NCBI GenBank assembly: GCA_946403625.1
Contig: CAMJAP010000011.1
Span: 1-56,089 of the forward strand
Length of the DNA: 56,089 nt
Source of the DNA: an uncultured Lachnospiraceae bacterium
GTDB taxonomy: Bacteria > Bacillota > Clostridia > Lachnospirales > Lachnospiraceae
Direction of reading: 5' to 3'
Every line of letters begins with the position of its first letter. Position 1 is the stretch's first letter. The notes beneath the pieces were generated by a model. That model saw nothing but the letters and a program-made list of their open reading frames with translations, had not been told where the DNA came from and searched no databases. Both the position numbers and the translations under genes were made by a program. This document shows, piece after piece, positions 43,958 to 52,795 of this stretch.

Positions 43958-45814
43958 ATGATGAAACTGGTATCGCATATTCAGACGAAGGAGGATGCAC
44001 TGCTATGTCTTTGGAATGAGGTGGCAGAGTTCTTTTCGGGTACCGAGATCGGAGAAGTACAGTTTCTGAAAAGAGCTTCGGTAAGCGGGATCGATTCGGA
44101 ACATTTTTCCGATGCGGACCATGTGCTTGATTATGCCGAGGTGCATCGCCTTGTAAGTGCGCATAAAGATGCAGCCTTTTTGTCCGAAGCGGATATCCGG
44201 GAGACCGCAGACCGGTATTATGATGAATTCCTGAAGCTGGCTTATGCCAAAACTTGCGGGAACAACGAGTATCTGTTTTGGGATGCGAATACCGTTCCGT
44301 GCAGGTATCTTTCGCTTTTCGGAAAGCAGGATCTTACACTGCTGGATATACAAACGAAACCCGGAGAGGGCGAAGGTGCGGTGCTTGGGCGGCTGATCCC
44401 GGGATTGGAAAAAAAGATAACGAAAAGTTTTTCGACCGGGCATATGTTGATCCGCGGAGCGATCATGCGGGAGATCCTGGAGAAGATCGAAGCAAACGAT
44501 GTACTTGCGGGAGATACGGTCTGGGAAAAGATCCTGCGTGCAACGGAAGAAGGAATGCTTACCGCCAACGGGTTCAGTGCGTATGAACTGTACGGGAATT
44601 ATATGCTGGAATATTACCCGCAGGAATGTCTGTTGCGGGAGTGGAATACCTTCCGGCAGGGAGGGGATCTGCTGGAACTAAGCGAGCAGACCTTTTCGGA
44701 TCTGGAATGGATCGGCATGGATTTTGATTCGATCTGTTTTGAACGGGGGCATCTGGTACGGGAAGATAATAAAGGGCTGTTTACCAATCCGGAATACCGC
44801 AGGAAATTAAGACCGCTGCAGATGTTGCAGGCAGCGCAGGGAGAATATGCAGAGAAGCGGGCCGCAGAAAGGCTCGTGGAACCGCAGGCGGCGATCGCAG
44901 CGTACCGGGAGAAGAAAGCATTCGATGAATACCGTATGTATGAGGCGATCGGAGACGAACGGAAGGATACAAACCGGAAACAGGCGTGGCTTTCGTATCA
45001 GCATGCATGTTATCTGTGCAAGGACGCTTCGGAAAAACAGCGCTTATCGGAAAAGATGGATTCACTGCAAACAAGTGTTGCTCCGGCAGCGATCGTGATC
45101 GTATCCTACCAGTCGCAGAAACTGATCCGCGAGTGCCTGGAGAGTATACGCAGAACTTCCGGTGCGGATGAATACTCTATTATCGTCGTGGATAATGCAT
45201 CGACGGACGGGGCACGGGAATATCTTCAGAAACAAAACGATATCACGCTGGTCTGTAACGAAAAGAATGAGGGCTTTCCCAAGGCGTGCAATCAGGGCAT
45301 AGAAGTGGCGGCACCGGGAGAAGATATTTTCTTTCTGAATAACGATACGCGTATGACACACAATGCATTGTATTGGCTGCGCATGGGATTGTACGAATCG
45401 GAAGATACCGGAGCGGCGGGATGCGTCGGCAATTATGCCGGTGTAGGACAGATCGTCGAACTGATGCTGGCAACACCGGAGAGTTATACCGGCTATGCCT
45501 GTCTGCGAAATCAGCCGATGCAGGATCCGTATGCGGATGCAAAGATCCTCTGCGGATTTGCCATGCTGGTACGAAGAAGTGTGATCGATGCATACGGCGG
45601 AATGGACGAAGCATTTACGCCCGGTTATTATGAAGATACGGATCTGAGTCTGCGGATCCGTTCCAAGGGATACCGTCTACGGATTTGTCATAATAGTTTT
45701 ATCTATCATGCCGGCGGGCAGAGTTTCAACAAGAGAAAAGATCTGGATGAATTTACGGATCGGAATCTGCTTTTGCTGGTCAACCGCTGGGGAACGGATT
45801 TTATGGAACGATAA
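43958..45814 (+). CDS. DUF6492-like and GT2 fusion (618 aa)
   Basis: Residues about 1-300 resemble the DUF6492 domains of this operon: RYYDEFLKLAYA in place of GWYYQQFLKLEL, YLFWDANTVPC (105-115), and later SFSTGHMLIRG. The metal motif WDGDT is changed to WDANT, losing the second Asp, so this half may be inactive or altered. Residues about 370-618 form a GT2 domain (AAIVIVSYQSQKLIRECLES, IIVVDNASTDGARE, FFLNNDTRMTHNAL, PGYYEDTDLSLRIRSKGY) of the rhamnosyl-transferase-like type. The start could be 43958 or the next codon. The GT2 half should be active. Confidence 0.75.
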   Translation: MMKLVSHIQTKEDALLCLWNEVAEFFSGTEIGEVQFLKRASVSGIDSEHFSDADHVLDYAEVHRLVSAHKDAAFLSEADIRETADRYYDEFLKLAYAKTCGNNEYLFWDANTVPCRYLSLFGKQDLTLLDIQTKPGEGEGAVLGRLIPGLEKKITKSFSTGHMLIRGAIMREILEKIEANDVLAGDTVWEKILRATEEGMLTANGFSAYELYGNYMLEYYPQECLLREWNTFRQGGDLLELSEQTFSDLEWIGMDFDSICFERGHLVREDNKGLFTNPEYRRKLRPLQMLQAAQGEYAEKRAAERLVEPQAAIAAYREKKAFDEYRMYEAIGDERKDTNRKQAWLSYQHACYLCKDASEKQRLSEKMDSLQTSVAPAAIVIVSYQSQKLIRECLESIRRTSGADEYSIIVVDNASTDGAREYLQKQNDITLVCNEKNEGFPKACNQGIEVAAPGEDIFFLNNDTRMTHNALYWLRMGLYESEDTGAAGCVGNYAGVGQIVELMLATPESYTGYACLRNQPMQDPYADAKILCGFAMLVRRSVIDAYGGMDEAFTPGYYEDTDLSLRIRSKGYRLRICHNSFIYHAGGQSFNKRKDLDEFTDRNLLLLVNRWGTDFMER

Positions 45815-45853
45815 CGATCGGGGTATTGCAAATAATATTTTGCGGAGGGGTTC

Positions 45854-46843
45854 ATGAGTATTAACGAGAAGGTTGCAAATGTACTGTTGGAGGCGATGGA
45901 ACAGATCGACAGGGAAGATTACGGCTCGTTTGTATCTTCACTGAACCGGATGATGTCGGAGCATCCGGAAGCAGTGGATGCCAGGATGATCGCGGAATAC
46001 AAAATGATCGAGCGGCTGGTACAGTACAAAAAAGAACAGACCGAGTGGTATGATCTGAAAGCGACACGGTTGATCTACGAATATCTGGAAGATACTTACG
46101 CAAAGGATCTGCCGGAGTTTGCTGTCGGGAAGGGACTGCCGGATGCAGATGTGATCTGGTGCTGCTGGTTTCAGGGATTGGAGCAGGCACCGGAGGTTGT
46201 GAAAAAATGCATCGCATCACTGGAGCGATTCGGAAAGGAAGTCCGGATACTTACGGCAGATAATTTTTCGGAGTATGTAACGATGCCGGAATCCATGGTT
46301 CAAAAATGGAAGGAAGGCGTGATCAATAACACGCATTTTTCGGATCTGCTGCGTATCGAACTGCTGGCGGAAAGAGGCGGGCTTTGGATCGATGCGACGG
46401 TGTTCTGCTCCGACGCAACGGATATTTTGAGCGTGTTGGAGGGAACGGATCTGTTTGCGTATAGTTTTGTCATGCGTGTGGATCCGACCAAACATATTTT
46501 GTTTGACAGTTGGTTTTTGTATGCGCCCAAGAGCAATATCCTGATACAGGAAACCAGAGAAATGCTGCGCCGGTATTGGGAGAATGAAGACGGTCTGTTG
46601 CATTATTTCCTGTTCCATCTGTGTTTTTCAAATTGCTGCAGACGGCATTTGGATGCGTGGGCAGAGATCCCGGTATACAGTATGGAACCGTGTCATGTCC
46701 TGCAACAGGAAATGCTGGGACCCTATTCCGAAAAACGCTGGAGACAGATCATGAAGATGAGCGGGATCCATAAGCTGACTTACAAATATGATACAGATAC
46801 GGATGTCACAGGAAGTATGCTGGAACACTTATTGAGATCGTGA
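45854..46843 (+). CDS. Caps_synth/GT32-like glycosyltransferase, second copy (329 aa)
   Basis: A paralogue of the 39196 product with the same length: VIWCCWFQGLEQAPEVVKKC and HFSDLLRIELLAERGGLWID, then the same C-terminal PYSEKRWRQIMKMSGIHKL. AGGGG ribosome binding site. It precedes the Maf-DUF6492 gene by 10 bases. Two such paralogues in one operon suggest the glycan has two related linkages. Confidence 0.82.
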   Translation: MSINEKVANVLLEAMEQIDREDYGSFVSSLNRMMSEHPEAVDARMIAEYKMIERLVQYKKEQTEWYDLKATRLIYEYLEDTYAKDLPEFAVGKGLPDADVIWCCWFQGLEQAPEVVKKCIASLERFGKEVRILTADNFSEYVTMPESMVQKWKEGVINNTHFSDLLRIELLAERGGLWIDATVFCSDATDILSVLEGTDLFAYSFVMRVDPTKHILFDSWFLYAPKSNILIQETREMLRRYWENEDGLLHYFLFHLCFSNCCRRHLDAWAEIPVYSMEPCHVLQQEMLGPYSEKRWRQIMKMSGIHKLTYKYDTDTDVTGSMLEHLLRS

Positions 46844-46853
46844 GGTGCAGACT

Positions 46854-49361
46854 ATGGCAGAACAGTTTTTGGAAGAGATCTATGAGGATGCAATGATCAT
46901 CGAACAGATCCGGGAGTATGTGGAGTATACGCTGTCGGGAAGAGAGCGGGATGCAAGACGGATCTACAATCAGGCGGCACAGGGAATCGAGCGTATCCTG
47001 CCGGGGCTGCAGCAGGAACAGCCGCAACTGGCGGAGCAGATCGTTACGGCAGCGCTTGCGATCCGGGAGCATTTTGCGGATGTGTCCGACGCGGTAGCCA
47101 TCGCCGAGAGCAGGCTCCTTCCGGCATTGTTTTCGTATATGCAGTTCTTTACGGGGATCGAAGTGGAAGAGGGACTGTATTGTCTGAAGAGTGCGGACAG
47201 TGGTTTTTTGACGATACGGGATCTCGAGAGGAATATCACTTTGCACAGCACCTATGACCCGATGTGGGAGGCGTATGGTATCGCCCGTTCGGTTTTTGCG
47301 CCGGAAAAAGAATGCTATCATATCCTGGGGATGGGCCTGGGGTATCTGCCGTATCAGTTGTGGAATCTGTCGGAAGGTGCCGTTCGTCTGGTGATCTATG
47401 AAGAGGATCCGGTGATGATCGAATATGCAAAGGCATACGGTGTGCTGGACCGGATCGATGACAAATGTGTGGAGCTGGTGCATTGTGCGGATCCGAAGAA
47501 ACTGGCGGAAACTTTTCTGCAAAATATCGAAACGGCAAAAGATGCGGTAGTCTATATCTCACCGCAGAAGAAGGAGATCTATCGCAGTGTTTGTGACGGC
47601 AGAGTTGCAGTGGCGGCAGCCAATTATGAACTGGATCGCAGTATGCGGTGCCGCACGGCGATCAATCTGCGGATGAACAAACAGCATAAGCAGATCAGCT
47701 TTGCGCAGATAAAAGAACGCTTTGGTCAAAAAGAGTGGATCGTAGTATCAGCAGGACCTTCGCTGGACGATTCGCTGGAGTTTTTGCGAGAGAGGAAAGG
47801 TGAATACGGGATCATTGCGGTCAATACCGTGCTGCGCAGACTGTTTCGGGAAGGCATCCGTCCGGATCTGGTGGCGGCAGCAGATCAGTATGTGCAGATG
47901 CGGGAGCATATCGAAGGGATCGGCGAGCAGACGGATGGGATACCGCTGGTTGCGGAGCGACGGCTGAACTGGCAGTACCTGCAGCAGTACCGGGGACCGG
48001 TCTGCTTCGTGCGATCGGAGGATGAGGAGAATGCTTCGGAAGAGGTGTGGAGCTTCAGTGGCAGTGTAGCAGGACTTGCGCTGGAAACGGCAGTAAGACT
48101 GGGAGCGAAAAAGGTTTACCTGGTGGGGCAGGATCTGGCGTATCCGGATGGCAAGACCTATGCGGAAGGTATGCCGTATCACGCCGATGCGGAATCCAGA
48201 GGAACGGTATTGGTTCCGGCAGTGCACGGGGGGATGGTCCCGACCAGTGAGGCATTTTGCTGGTTTCGAATGGGACTGGAAGAACAGATCGCCCGCTATG
48301 ATCAGGTAGAGTTTTTTAATCTCTCAAAAAACGGTGCGTTGATCCGCGGCTGTAAAGAACTGCCGGAGGAAAGAAAAGAGCCGGCAGAAGAGCCGGTGTA
48401 TGATACCTATATCGTTATCACACCCAAGGATTTTGAACGACTGAAAACGCAGTACGGCTGGATGGTAAAAATGCTGCCGGGGGGCAGACTGATCTTTGTA
48501 GGCAGCAGCAGAGTCGGAGAACTGGTGGAAGAACTGGGACTGGGAGAACGCGTCGGTTTTCTGAACGAAGACAGCCTGTTGCCGTTCCGAAGCGTATGGG
48601 ATGTGCTCAACGACCATATGAGCGGTCTGCTGAACGGTGAGGAAGTTCCTCGACCGGCTGTGGGATGGTATTATCAGCAGTTTTTAAAACTGGAACTGGC
48701 GGAGCAATGTAACGGCGAGTATTACATGACCTGGGACGGAGATACCATTCCGTGCAGGCCGGTAAAGATGTTTGCCGAAGATGGCAGGCCGTATCTGGAC
48801 AATAAGAATGAGTATCATGAACTGTATTTTAAGACGATGGAAAAACTCATTCCGGGATTGCATAAAGTAGTGCGTTCCTCGTTTATTTCCGAGCACCTGA
48901 TGTTTCATGCACCGACGGTAAAAGAGCTGAAGGCGGCGATCGCGGCGAACGCGGCGCTGGAAGGAAAGAACTATTGGGAAAAGATACTGCGTGCGATCGA
49001 TCCGATGGAGATCCATCAGAGTGCGTTCAGTGAATTTGAAACTTACGGTACATTTGTAGCACTGCGGGATTCGGGAAGATACAAGATCCGCAACTGGCAT
49101 TCCTTCCGACTGGGCGGGGAATTCTTTGATCCCAATACCATTTGCGAAAGAGATTATGTATGGCTGGGGAAAGATTTTGACGCGATCTCTTTTGAAAAAG
49201 GACATAGCGTGAAAGAAGGCAACGGAAATCTGTTTGATAATCCGGAGTACCAGAAAAAAATGTCTGCCAGAAAGATGCTGGAGGTAGCGCAGGAAGGTGC
49301 CGGAGGCGGATACATCGAGAGCTGGGACGGATCCGCGGTAGGAACGGATCCGCTGGCGTAA
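46854..49361 (+). CDS. Maf (DUF115/MptE-like) flagellin-glycosylation protein fused to DUF6492 (835 aa)
   Basis: ATG at 46854 follows GAGGTG; a GTG at 46845 is also in frame. Residues about 10-505 read as a motility accessory factor of the Maf/DUF115 family: HILGMGLGYLPYQLWNL (about 156-172), EWIVVSAGPSLDDSLEFLRE (294-313) and IAVNTVLRRLFREGIRPDLV (321-340), ending FFNLSKNGALIRG. Maf proteins transfer nonulosonic acids or other sugars to flagellin Ser/Thr in the cytoplasm. From about 515 a complete DUF6492 domain follows, with VGWYYQQFLKLEL and MTWDGDTIPC (near 626). This joins the enzyme that probably starts or caps the flagellin glycan to a second transferase. It is the strongest link between the operon and flagellin. 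No sialic- or pseudaminic-acid synthesis genes are in the window. Confidence 0.82.
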   Translation: MAEQFLEEIYEDAMIIEQIREYVEYTLSGRERDARRIYNQAAQGIERILPGLQQEQPQLAEQIVTAALAIREHFADVSDAVAIAESRLLPALFSYMQFFTGIEVEEGLYCLKSADSGFLTIRDLERNITLHSTYDPMWEAYGIARSVFAPEKECYHILGMGLGYLPYQLWNLSEGAVRLVIYEEDPVMIEYAKAYGVLDRIDDKCVELVHCADPKKLAETFLQNIETAKDAVVYISPQKKEIYRSVCDGRVAVAAANYELDRSMRCRTAINLRMNKQHKQISFAQIKERFGQKEWIVVSAGPSLDDSLEFLRERKGEYGIIAVNTVLRRLFREGIRPDLVAAADQYVQMREHIEGIGEQTDGIPLVAERRLNWQYLQQYRGPVCFVRSEDEENASEEVWSFSGSVAGLALETAVRLGAKKVYLVGQDLAYPDGKTYAEGMPYHADAESRGTVLVPAVHGGMVPTSEAFCWFRMGLEEQIARYDQVEFFNLSKNGALIRGCKELPEERKEPAEEPVYDTYIVITPKDFERLKTQYGWMVKMLPGGRLIFVGSSRVGELVEELGLGERVGFLNEDSLLPFRSVWDVLNDHMSGLLNGEEVPRPAVGWYYQQFLKLELAEQCNGEYYMTWDGDTIPCRPVKMFAEDGRPYLDNKNEYHELYFKTMEKLIPGLHKVVRSSFISEHLMFHAPTVKELKAAIAANAALEGKNYWEKILRAIDPMEIHQSAFSEFETYGTFVALRDSGRYKIRNWHSFRLGGEFFDPNTICERDYVWLGKDFDAISFEKGHSVKEGNGNLFDNPEYQKKMSARKMLEVAQEGAGGGYIESWDGSAVGTDPLA

Positions 49362-49376
49362 GAGGGCTGTTGGGTA

Positions 49377-50564
49377 ATGAATATTCTGGTGATGGACTGG
49401 CCGGCATTTGGCAGCGAAACAATGAAACGGACACTTGCGGAACTGGGGCATACCGTGTCGGTATTTGATTTTCCCTATGACAGTCCGGAAGTAAAAAACG
49501 GAGAGGATCTTTGCAGGCGGATCGCAGAACGGATCTTGCAGGATGCTGCGGATATCGTCTTTTCATTCAATTATTTTCCGGTGATCGCAACGGCGGTGTA
49601 TGCGTGCAGAAAAAAATATGTTTCCTGGGTGTATGACAGCCCGGCGATCCATCTGTACTCCATGACGGTTTTTTTGGAGACAAATCATATCTTCCATTTT
49701 GATTCTCACGAGGCAGAGCGGATGAAGAGGGAGGGCGTACCGCATGTTTATTATCTGCCGCTGGCGGCCGATACAGAGGCGTATGACCGGATCGTACCGG
49801 GTGAGGAACACAAAAGAAAGTATGCAGCCGAGGTTGCGATGCTTGGCTCGTTATACAGCGAGAAGTATGGCTATTTTGATAAATACGCCCGTTTTGACGA
49901 ATATATCAAGGGATTTCTGGATGGCGTAGTGAATGCGCAGGAGCAGATCCATGGCGTGAACTTTTTGGAACAGACGCTGACGCAGGATATCATGGAACGA
50001 TTGCTCAGGACCGTTCCTTTGATCGCGGAAAAAGAGGATAGTTACGATACCCCGGCGTGGGTGTTTGCCAATTACTATCTGGCGATGCGGGTGACGGAGC
50101 AGGAACGCAGACGGATGCTGGAGAAGATGGCGGAGCATTATGATGTGGCGCTGTATACCGGAAGTGATGCGAGCGGCCTGCGGAATGTCAGAAATATGGG
50201 CAGTGTGGAATATTACCGGGAAGCACCCTACGCCATCAAATGTGCCAAGATCCATCTGAATGTGACACTGCGCAGTATTCAAAAAGGCATCCCGCTGCGG
50301 ATCCTGGATATCATGGGTTGCGGCGGTTTTGTGCTGTCGAACTATCAGGAGGATCTGTGCAGCGAGTTCGTACCGGATGAGGATTTTGTTTATTACGAAA
50401 GTATGGAAGATGCGGTAGAGAAGGCAGGGTATTATCTGGAACATGAGGATGAGCGCCGGCGCATTGCGGAGAACGGTTATCGTAAGGTGAAGGAGTATCA
50501 CAATTTCAAACAGAAGTGTTGTCAGATCCTGCAGATGATACAGAGTGCAGACGGAATGGTTTGA
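49377..50564 (+). CDS. CgeB/DUF3880-type glycosyltransferase (395 aa)
   Basis: A GT-B-like protein. The N-terminal half has MNILVMDWPAFGSETMKRTL, DIVFSFNYFPVIA and YVSWVYDSPAIHLYS, as in DUF3880. The C-terminal half has APYAIKCAKIHLNVTLRSIQ, GIPLRILDIMGCGGFVLSNY and ERRRIAENGYRKV, the glycosyltransferase family 1-like end of CgeB-type proteins. It lies 15 bases after the Maf fusion gene. Similar genes occur beside flagellin and spore-coat glycosylation genes in Firmicutes. Donor unknown. Confidence 0.82.
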   Translation: MNILVMDWPAFGSETMKRTLAELGHTVSVFDFPYDSPEVKNGEDLCRRIAERILQDAADIVFSFNYFPVIATAVYACRKKYVSWVYDSPAIHLYSMTVFLETNHIFHFDSHEAERMKREGVPHVYYLPLAADTEAYDRIVPGEEHKRKYAAEVAMLGSLYSEKYGYFDKYARFDEYIKGFLDGVVNAQEQIHGVNFLEQTLTQDIMERLLRTVPLIAEKEDSYDTPAWVFANYYLAMRVTEQERRRMLEKMAEHYDVALYTGSDASGLRNVRNMGSVEYYREAPYAIKCAKIHLNVTLRSIQKGIPLRILDIMGCGGFVLSNYQEDLCSEFVPDEDFVYYESMEDAVEKAGYYLEHEDERRRIAENGYRKVKEYHNFKQKCCQILQMIQSADGMV

Positions 50565-50575
50565 GGCGGAAATAT

Positions 50576-52525
50576 ATGTCGGAGTTTTCGGTAGATGATT
50601 TCAGGGATGAAGTGCGCTGCGGTTTTTATATCCCGACTGCGGTAAAACAGGCATGGGCAGCCGAATTGGAAGTGCTGGCCGAGATCGACAGGATCTGCGA
50701 GAAACACGGGATCCGTTATTTTGCTGACTGGGGAACGATACTCGGGGCGGTGCGTCATGGCGGATTTGTGCCATGGGATGACGATCTGGATGTCTGTATG
50801 CTGCGGGATGATTATATCCGTTTCCGACAGGTGGCGGATGCGGAACTGCCGCAGGACTATGTGATCCATGATTATGCTCGACAGGAAGATCACTGGCTTT
50901 TCCTGGCGCGCGTCGTGAATCATCAAAAGATCTGCTTTGCACCGGAGTATCTGAATGCACATCACAATTTTCCGTGGCTGGTGGGCGTGGATATCTTTGT
51001 AAAAGATTATCTGTATGAAGATCCTGTGAAAGAAAAAGAACGGGATGATGAGATCATGCATATTCTGGCAGTTGCGGACGGGATCGTTGCAGGTAGTATA
51101 AAAACAGAGACCGTTGCGCAGTGGCTGCAGAAGTTTCGTGAGAAGTATGGGTTTCAAATGGTTGCGGAATCGGATCCGAGACAGCAGGGGATCGCTCTCT
51201 ATCGTCTGGCAGAAGAGCAGATGGCGCGGGTAGCTCCGGAAGAAACCGATACAATAGGACAGATCTTTCCGTTTATTCTGAAGGGCGGACAGGGACAACC
51301 GAAGAAGTATTATGAAGATATCCTGCGGATTCCGTTTGAGAATACGACGATCCCGGTGCCGGCGAGTTATGATACGATCCTGCGCAGCCGATACGGTGAT
51401 TATCTGAAGATCCACAAGGTGTGGGGCGGCCATGGTTATCCGTTTTTTGAAGGACAGAAGGCGGAACTGCTTTCCCATGCGGATTTTGCTTTCCCGGAAT
51501 ATCGGTTTGACCGCAGTCTTATGCAGGCGAGGGATGTATCGGCGTGGCAGCAGCCGCATCGCAGGAAGGTGCTGTTTTTGGCAGCAGGACCGATGTGGTG
51601 GGAAGGACTGGCGGACCGGTATCGGCAGGAAAGGGAACAGCCGGATACCGATGTGGTAGTGATTGCGTTGCCGGTGCTGTTTAAGAACTGCTGCGGAGAG
51701 ATCGCGGCATCCGATGCGGAACTGGCATCCGCGGCGCGGGAGAGTGAATATCCGGAAGATCTGATCATGGCGGCCTGGTATGATGTTCAGATCGAGAAGG
51801 AACTGCCGGATCGCGTGTATATCCAGGATGTATATGACGGGGAGAATCCGTGCCTTTGCATTCCGCCCATGTTTTATGCATCCTATGTGCGAAACTATAC
51901 GAAAGAACTGATCCTGATGCCGCCGTTCTGTGCGGATGATTTCGGACCACAGGATCGTAATGATGTGTACGGAATGAAACACTATGTGACCTCGCCGGGC
52001 GTGGCTTGTGCGGACCGGGTGCTGCTGCAGAGCGAGACGATACGACAACGCTATCTGGAAGCGCTCACGGATTGGGCAGGAGAGGACACACGGGCGTATT
52101 GGGAGCATAAGCTGCAGGTACCGGACAGGAAAAAGGAGAAAATCTCTGACCGACAGGCAACAGAAAAAAAGACGATCCTCTTTATGATCGGTGCCAATGA
52201 GGCGGCGGAATATAAAGAACGGGCTGCGGATCTGCTGCAAAAGAAGCTGGATGTTTTGCAGGAAAAGGCAGATACTCTGGATGTTTTGATCAGTCTGTAT
52301 CCACCGGAGCCGGAAGCCTGGGAGCTGTGTCTTAAGGAGGTTGCACAGTCGTTTTTGGCGCAGGTTGAAAAAGCGCTCGACCGGTGCGGCTACTGTGACC
52401 TGCGGGAAAACAGTACCCGCGAGATCGTATCGGAATGCGATGCCTATTACGGCAGTGCATCCCCTTTGGTTGTCGAATTTGTGCGGGCCGGAAAGCCGGT
52501 TATGATCGCAGATTATAAATGTTAA
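50576..52525 (+). CDS. LicD-TagF-like phosphotransferase, short form (649 aa)
   Basis: The fourth LicD-type protein. YFADWGTILGAVRHGG and VPWDDDLDVCM are near the N-terminus. From about 345 a TagF-like region starts RKVLFLAAGPMWWEG, with FYASYVRNYTKELILMPPF, and ends CDAYYGSASPLVVEFVRAGK. It is 111 residues shorter than the 760-residue pair, mostly by loss of the helical linker, and the HPHP motif of the pair is not evident (SLYPPEPEAW instead). ATG at 50576 is chosen from family N-termini; GAGGCGG precedes it. It is the last gene of the operon. Confidence 0.75.
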   Translation: MSEFSVDDFRDEVRCGFYIPTAVKQAWAAELEVLAEIDRICEKHGIRYFADWGTILGAVRHGGFVPWDDDLDVCMLRDDYIRFRQVADAELPQDYVIHDYARQEDHWLFLARVVNHQKICFAPEYLNAHHNFPWLVGVDIFVKDYLYEDPVKEKERDDEIMHILAVADGIVAGSIKTETVAQWLQKFREKYGFQMVAESDPRQQGIALYRLAEEQMARVAPEETDTIGQIFPFILKGGQGQPKKYYEDILRIPFENTTIPVPASYDTILRSRYGDYLKIHKVWGGHGYPFFEGQKAELLSHADFAFPEYRFDRSLMQARDVSAWQQPHRRKVLFLAAGPMWWEGLADRYRQEREQPDTDVVVIALPVLFKNCCGEIAASDAELASAARESEYPEDLIMAAWYDVQIEKELPDRVYIQDVYDGENPCLCIPPMFYASYVRNYTKELILMPPFCADDFGPQDRNDVYGMKHYVTSPGVACADRVLLQSETIRQRYLEALTDWAGEDTRAYWEHKLQVPDRKKEKISDRQATEKKTILFMIGANEAAEYKERAADLLQKKLDVLQEKADTLDVLISLYPPEPEAWELCLKEVAQSFLAQVEKALDRCGYCDLRENSTREIVSECDAYYGSASPLVVEFVRAGKPVMIADYKC

Positions 52526-52582
52526 TGAATAATAACATTTTGCCCAAAGCGTATGGGGGATTTTGGACAGTATGCCGAAAGC

Positions 52583-52613
52583 GGGCGGATGTCACGAATC
52601 ATCATAGCCGCCC
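52583..52613. repeat. Inverted repeat before the flagellin-like gene
   Basis: GGGCGG (52583-52588) and CCGCCC (52608-52613) pair across 19 bases, next to the palindrome CCCGGCCGGG (52611-52620). No T run follows. It may be a weak terminator of the glycosylation operon or an operator close to the promoter at 52628. Confidence 0.35.
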
Positions 52614-52624
52614 GGCCGGGATTG

Positions 52625-52633
52625 TGCTATACT
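52625..52633 (+). promoter_or_regulatory. Extended -10 promoter of the flagellin-like gene
   Basis: TATACT (52628-52633) preceded by TGC; the -35 is poor. The leader of about 155 bases has several GGA triplets in small stems (for example GATCCGGGATC, 52769-52779), which could be CsrA contacts, but this is weak. Confidence 0.45.
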
Positions 52634-52795
52634 GTAATTGTAGGTACAGTTTGTCGCATACAGGGACTGATCGGATACCGTTGTGTTAAGTACTTGCCGT
52701 CCCATTGAGGGGAAGGCGACCGAATGCCGGATGAGGTGTTCATAAGAGATATTTAACACCATTGGGATAGATCCGGGATCAGAGGAGGTGGAAAT

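Noticed and set aside
32907-52525. Capsule or teichoic acid operon instead of flagellin glycosylation
   Set aside because: LicD, TagF-like and Caps_synth genes alone could mean that, but the Maf protein and flagellin genes on both sides, with no flippase, polymerase or export genes, favour flagellin. It is not fully excluded.
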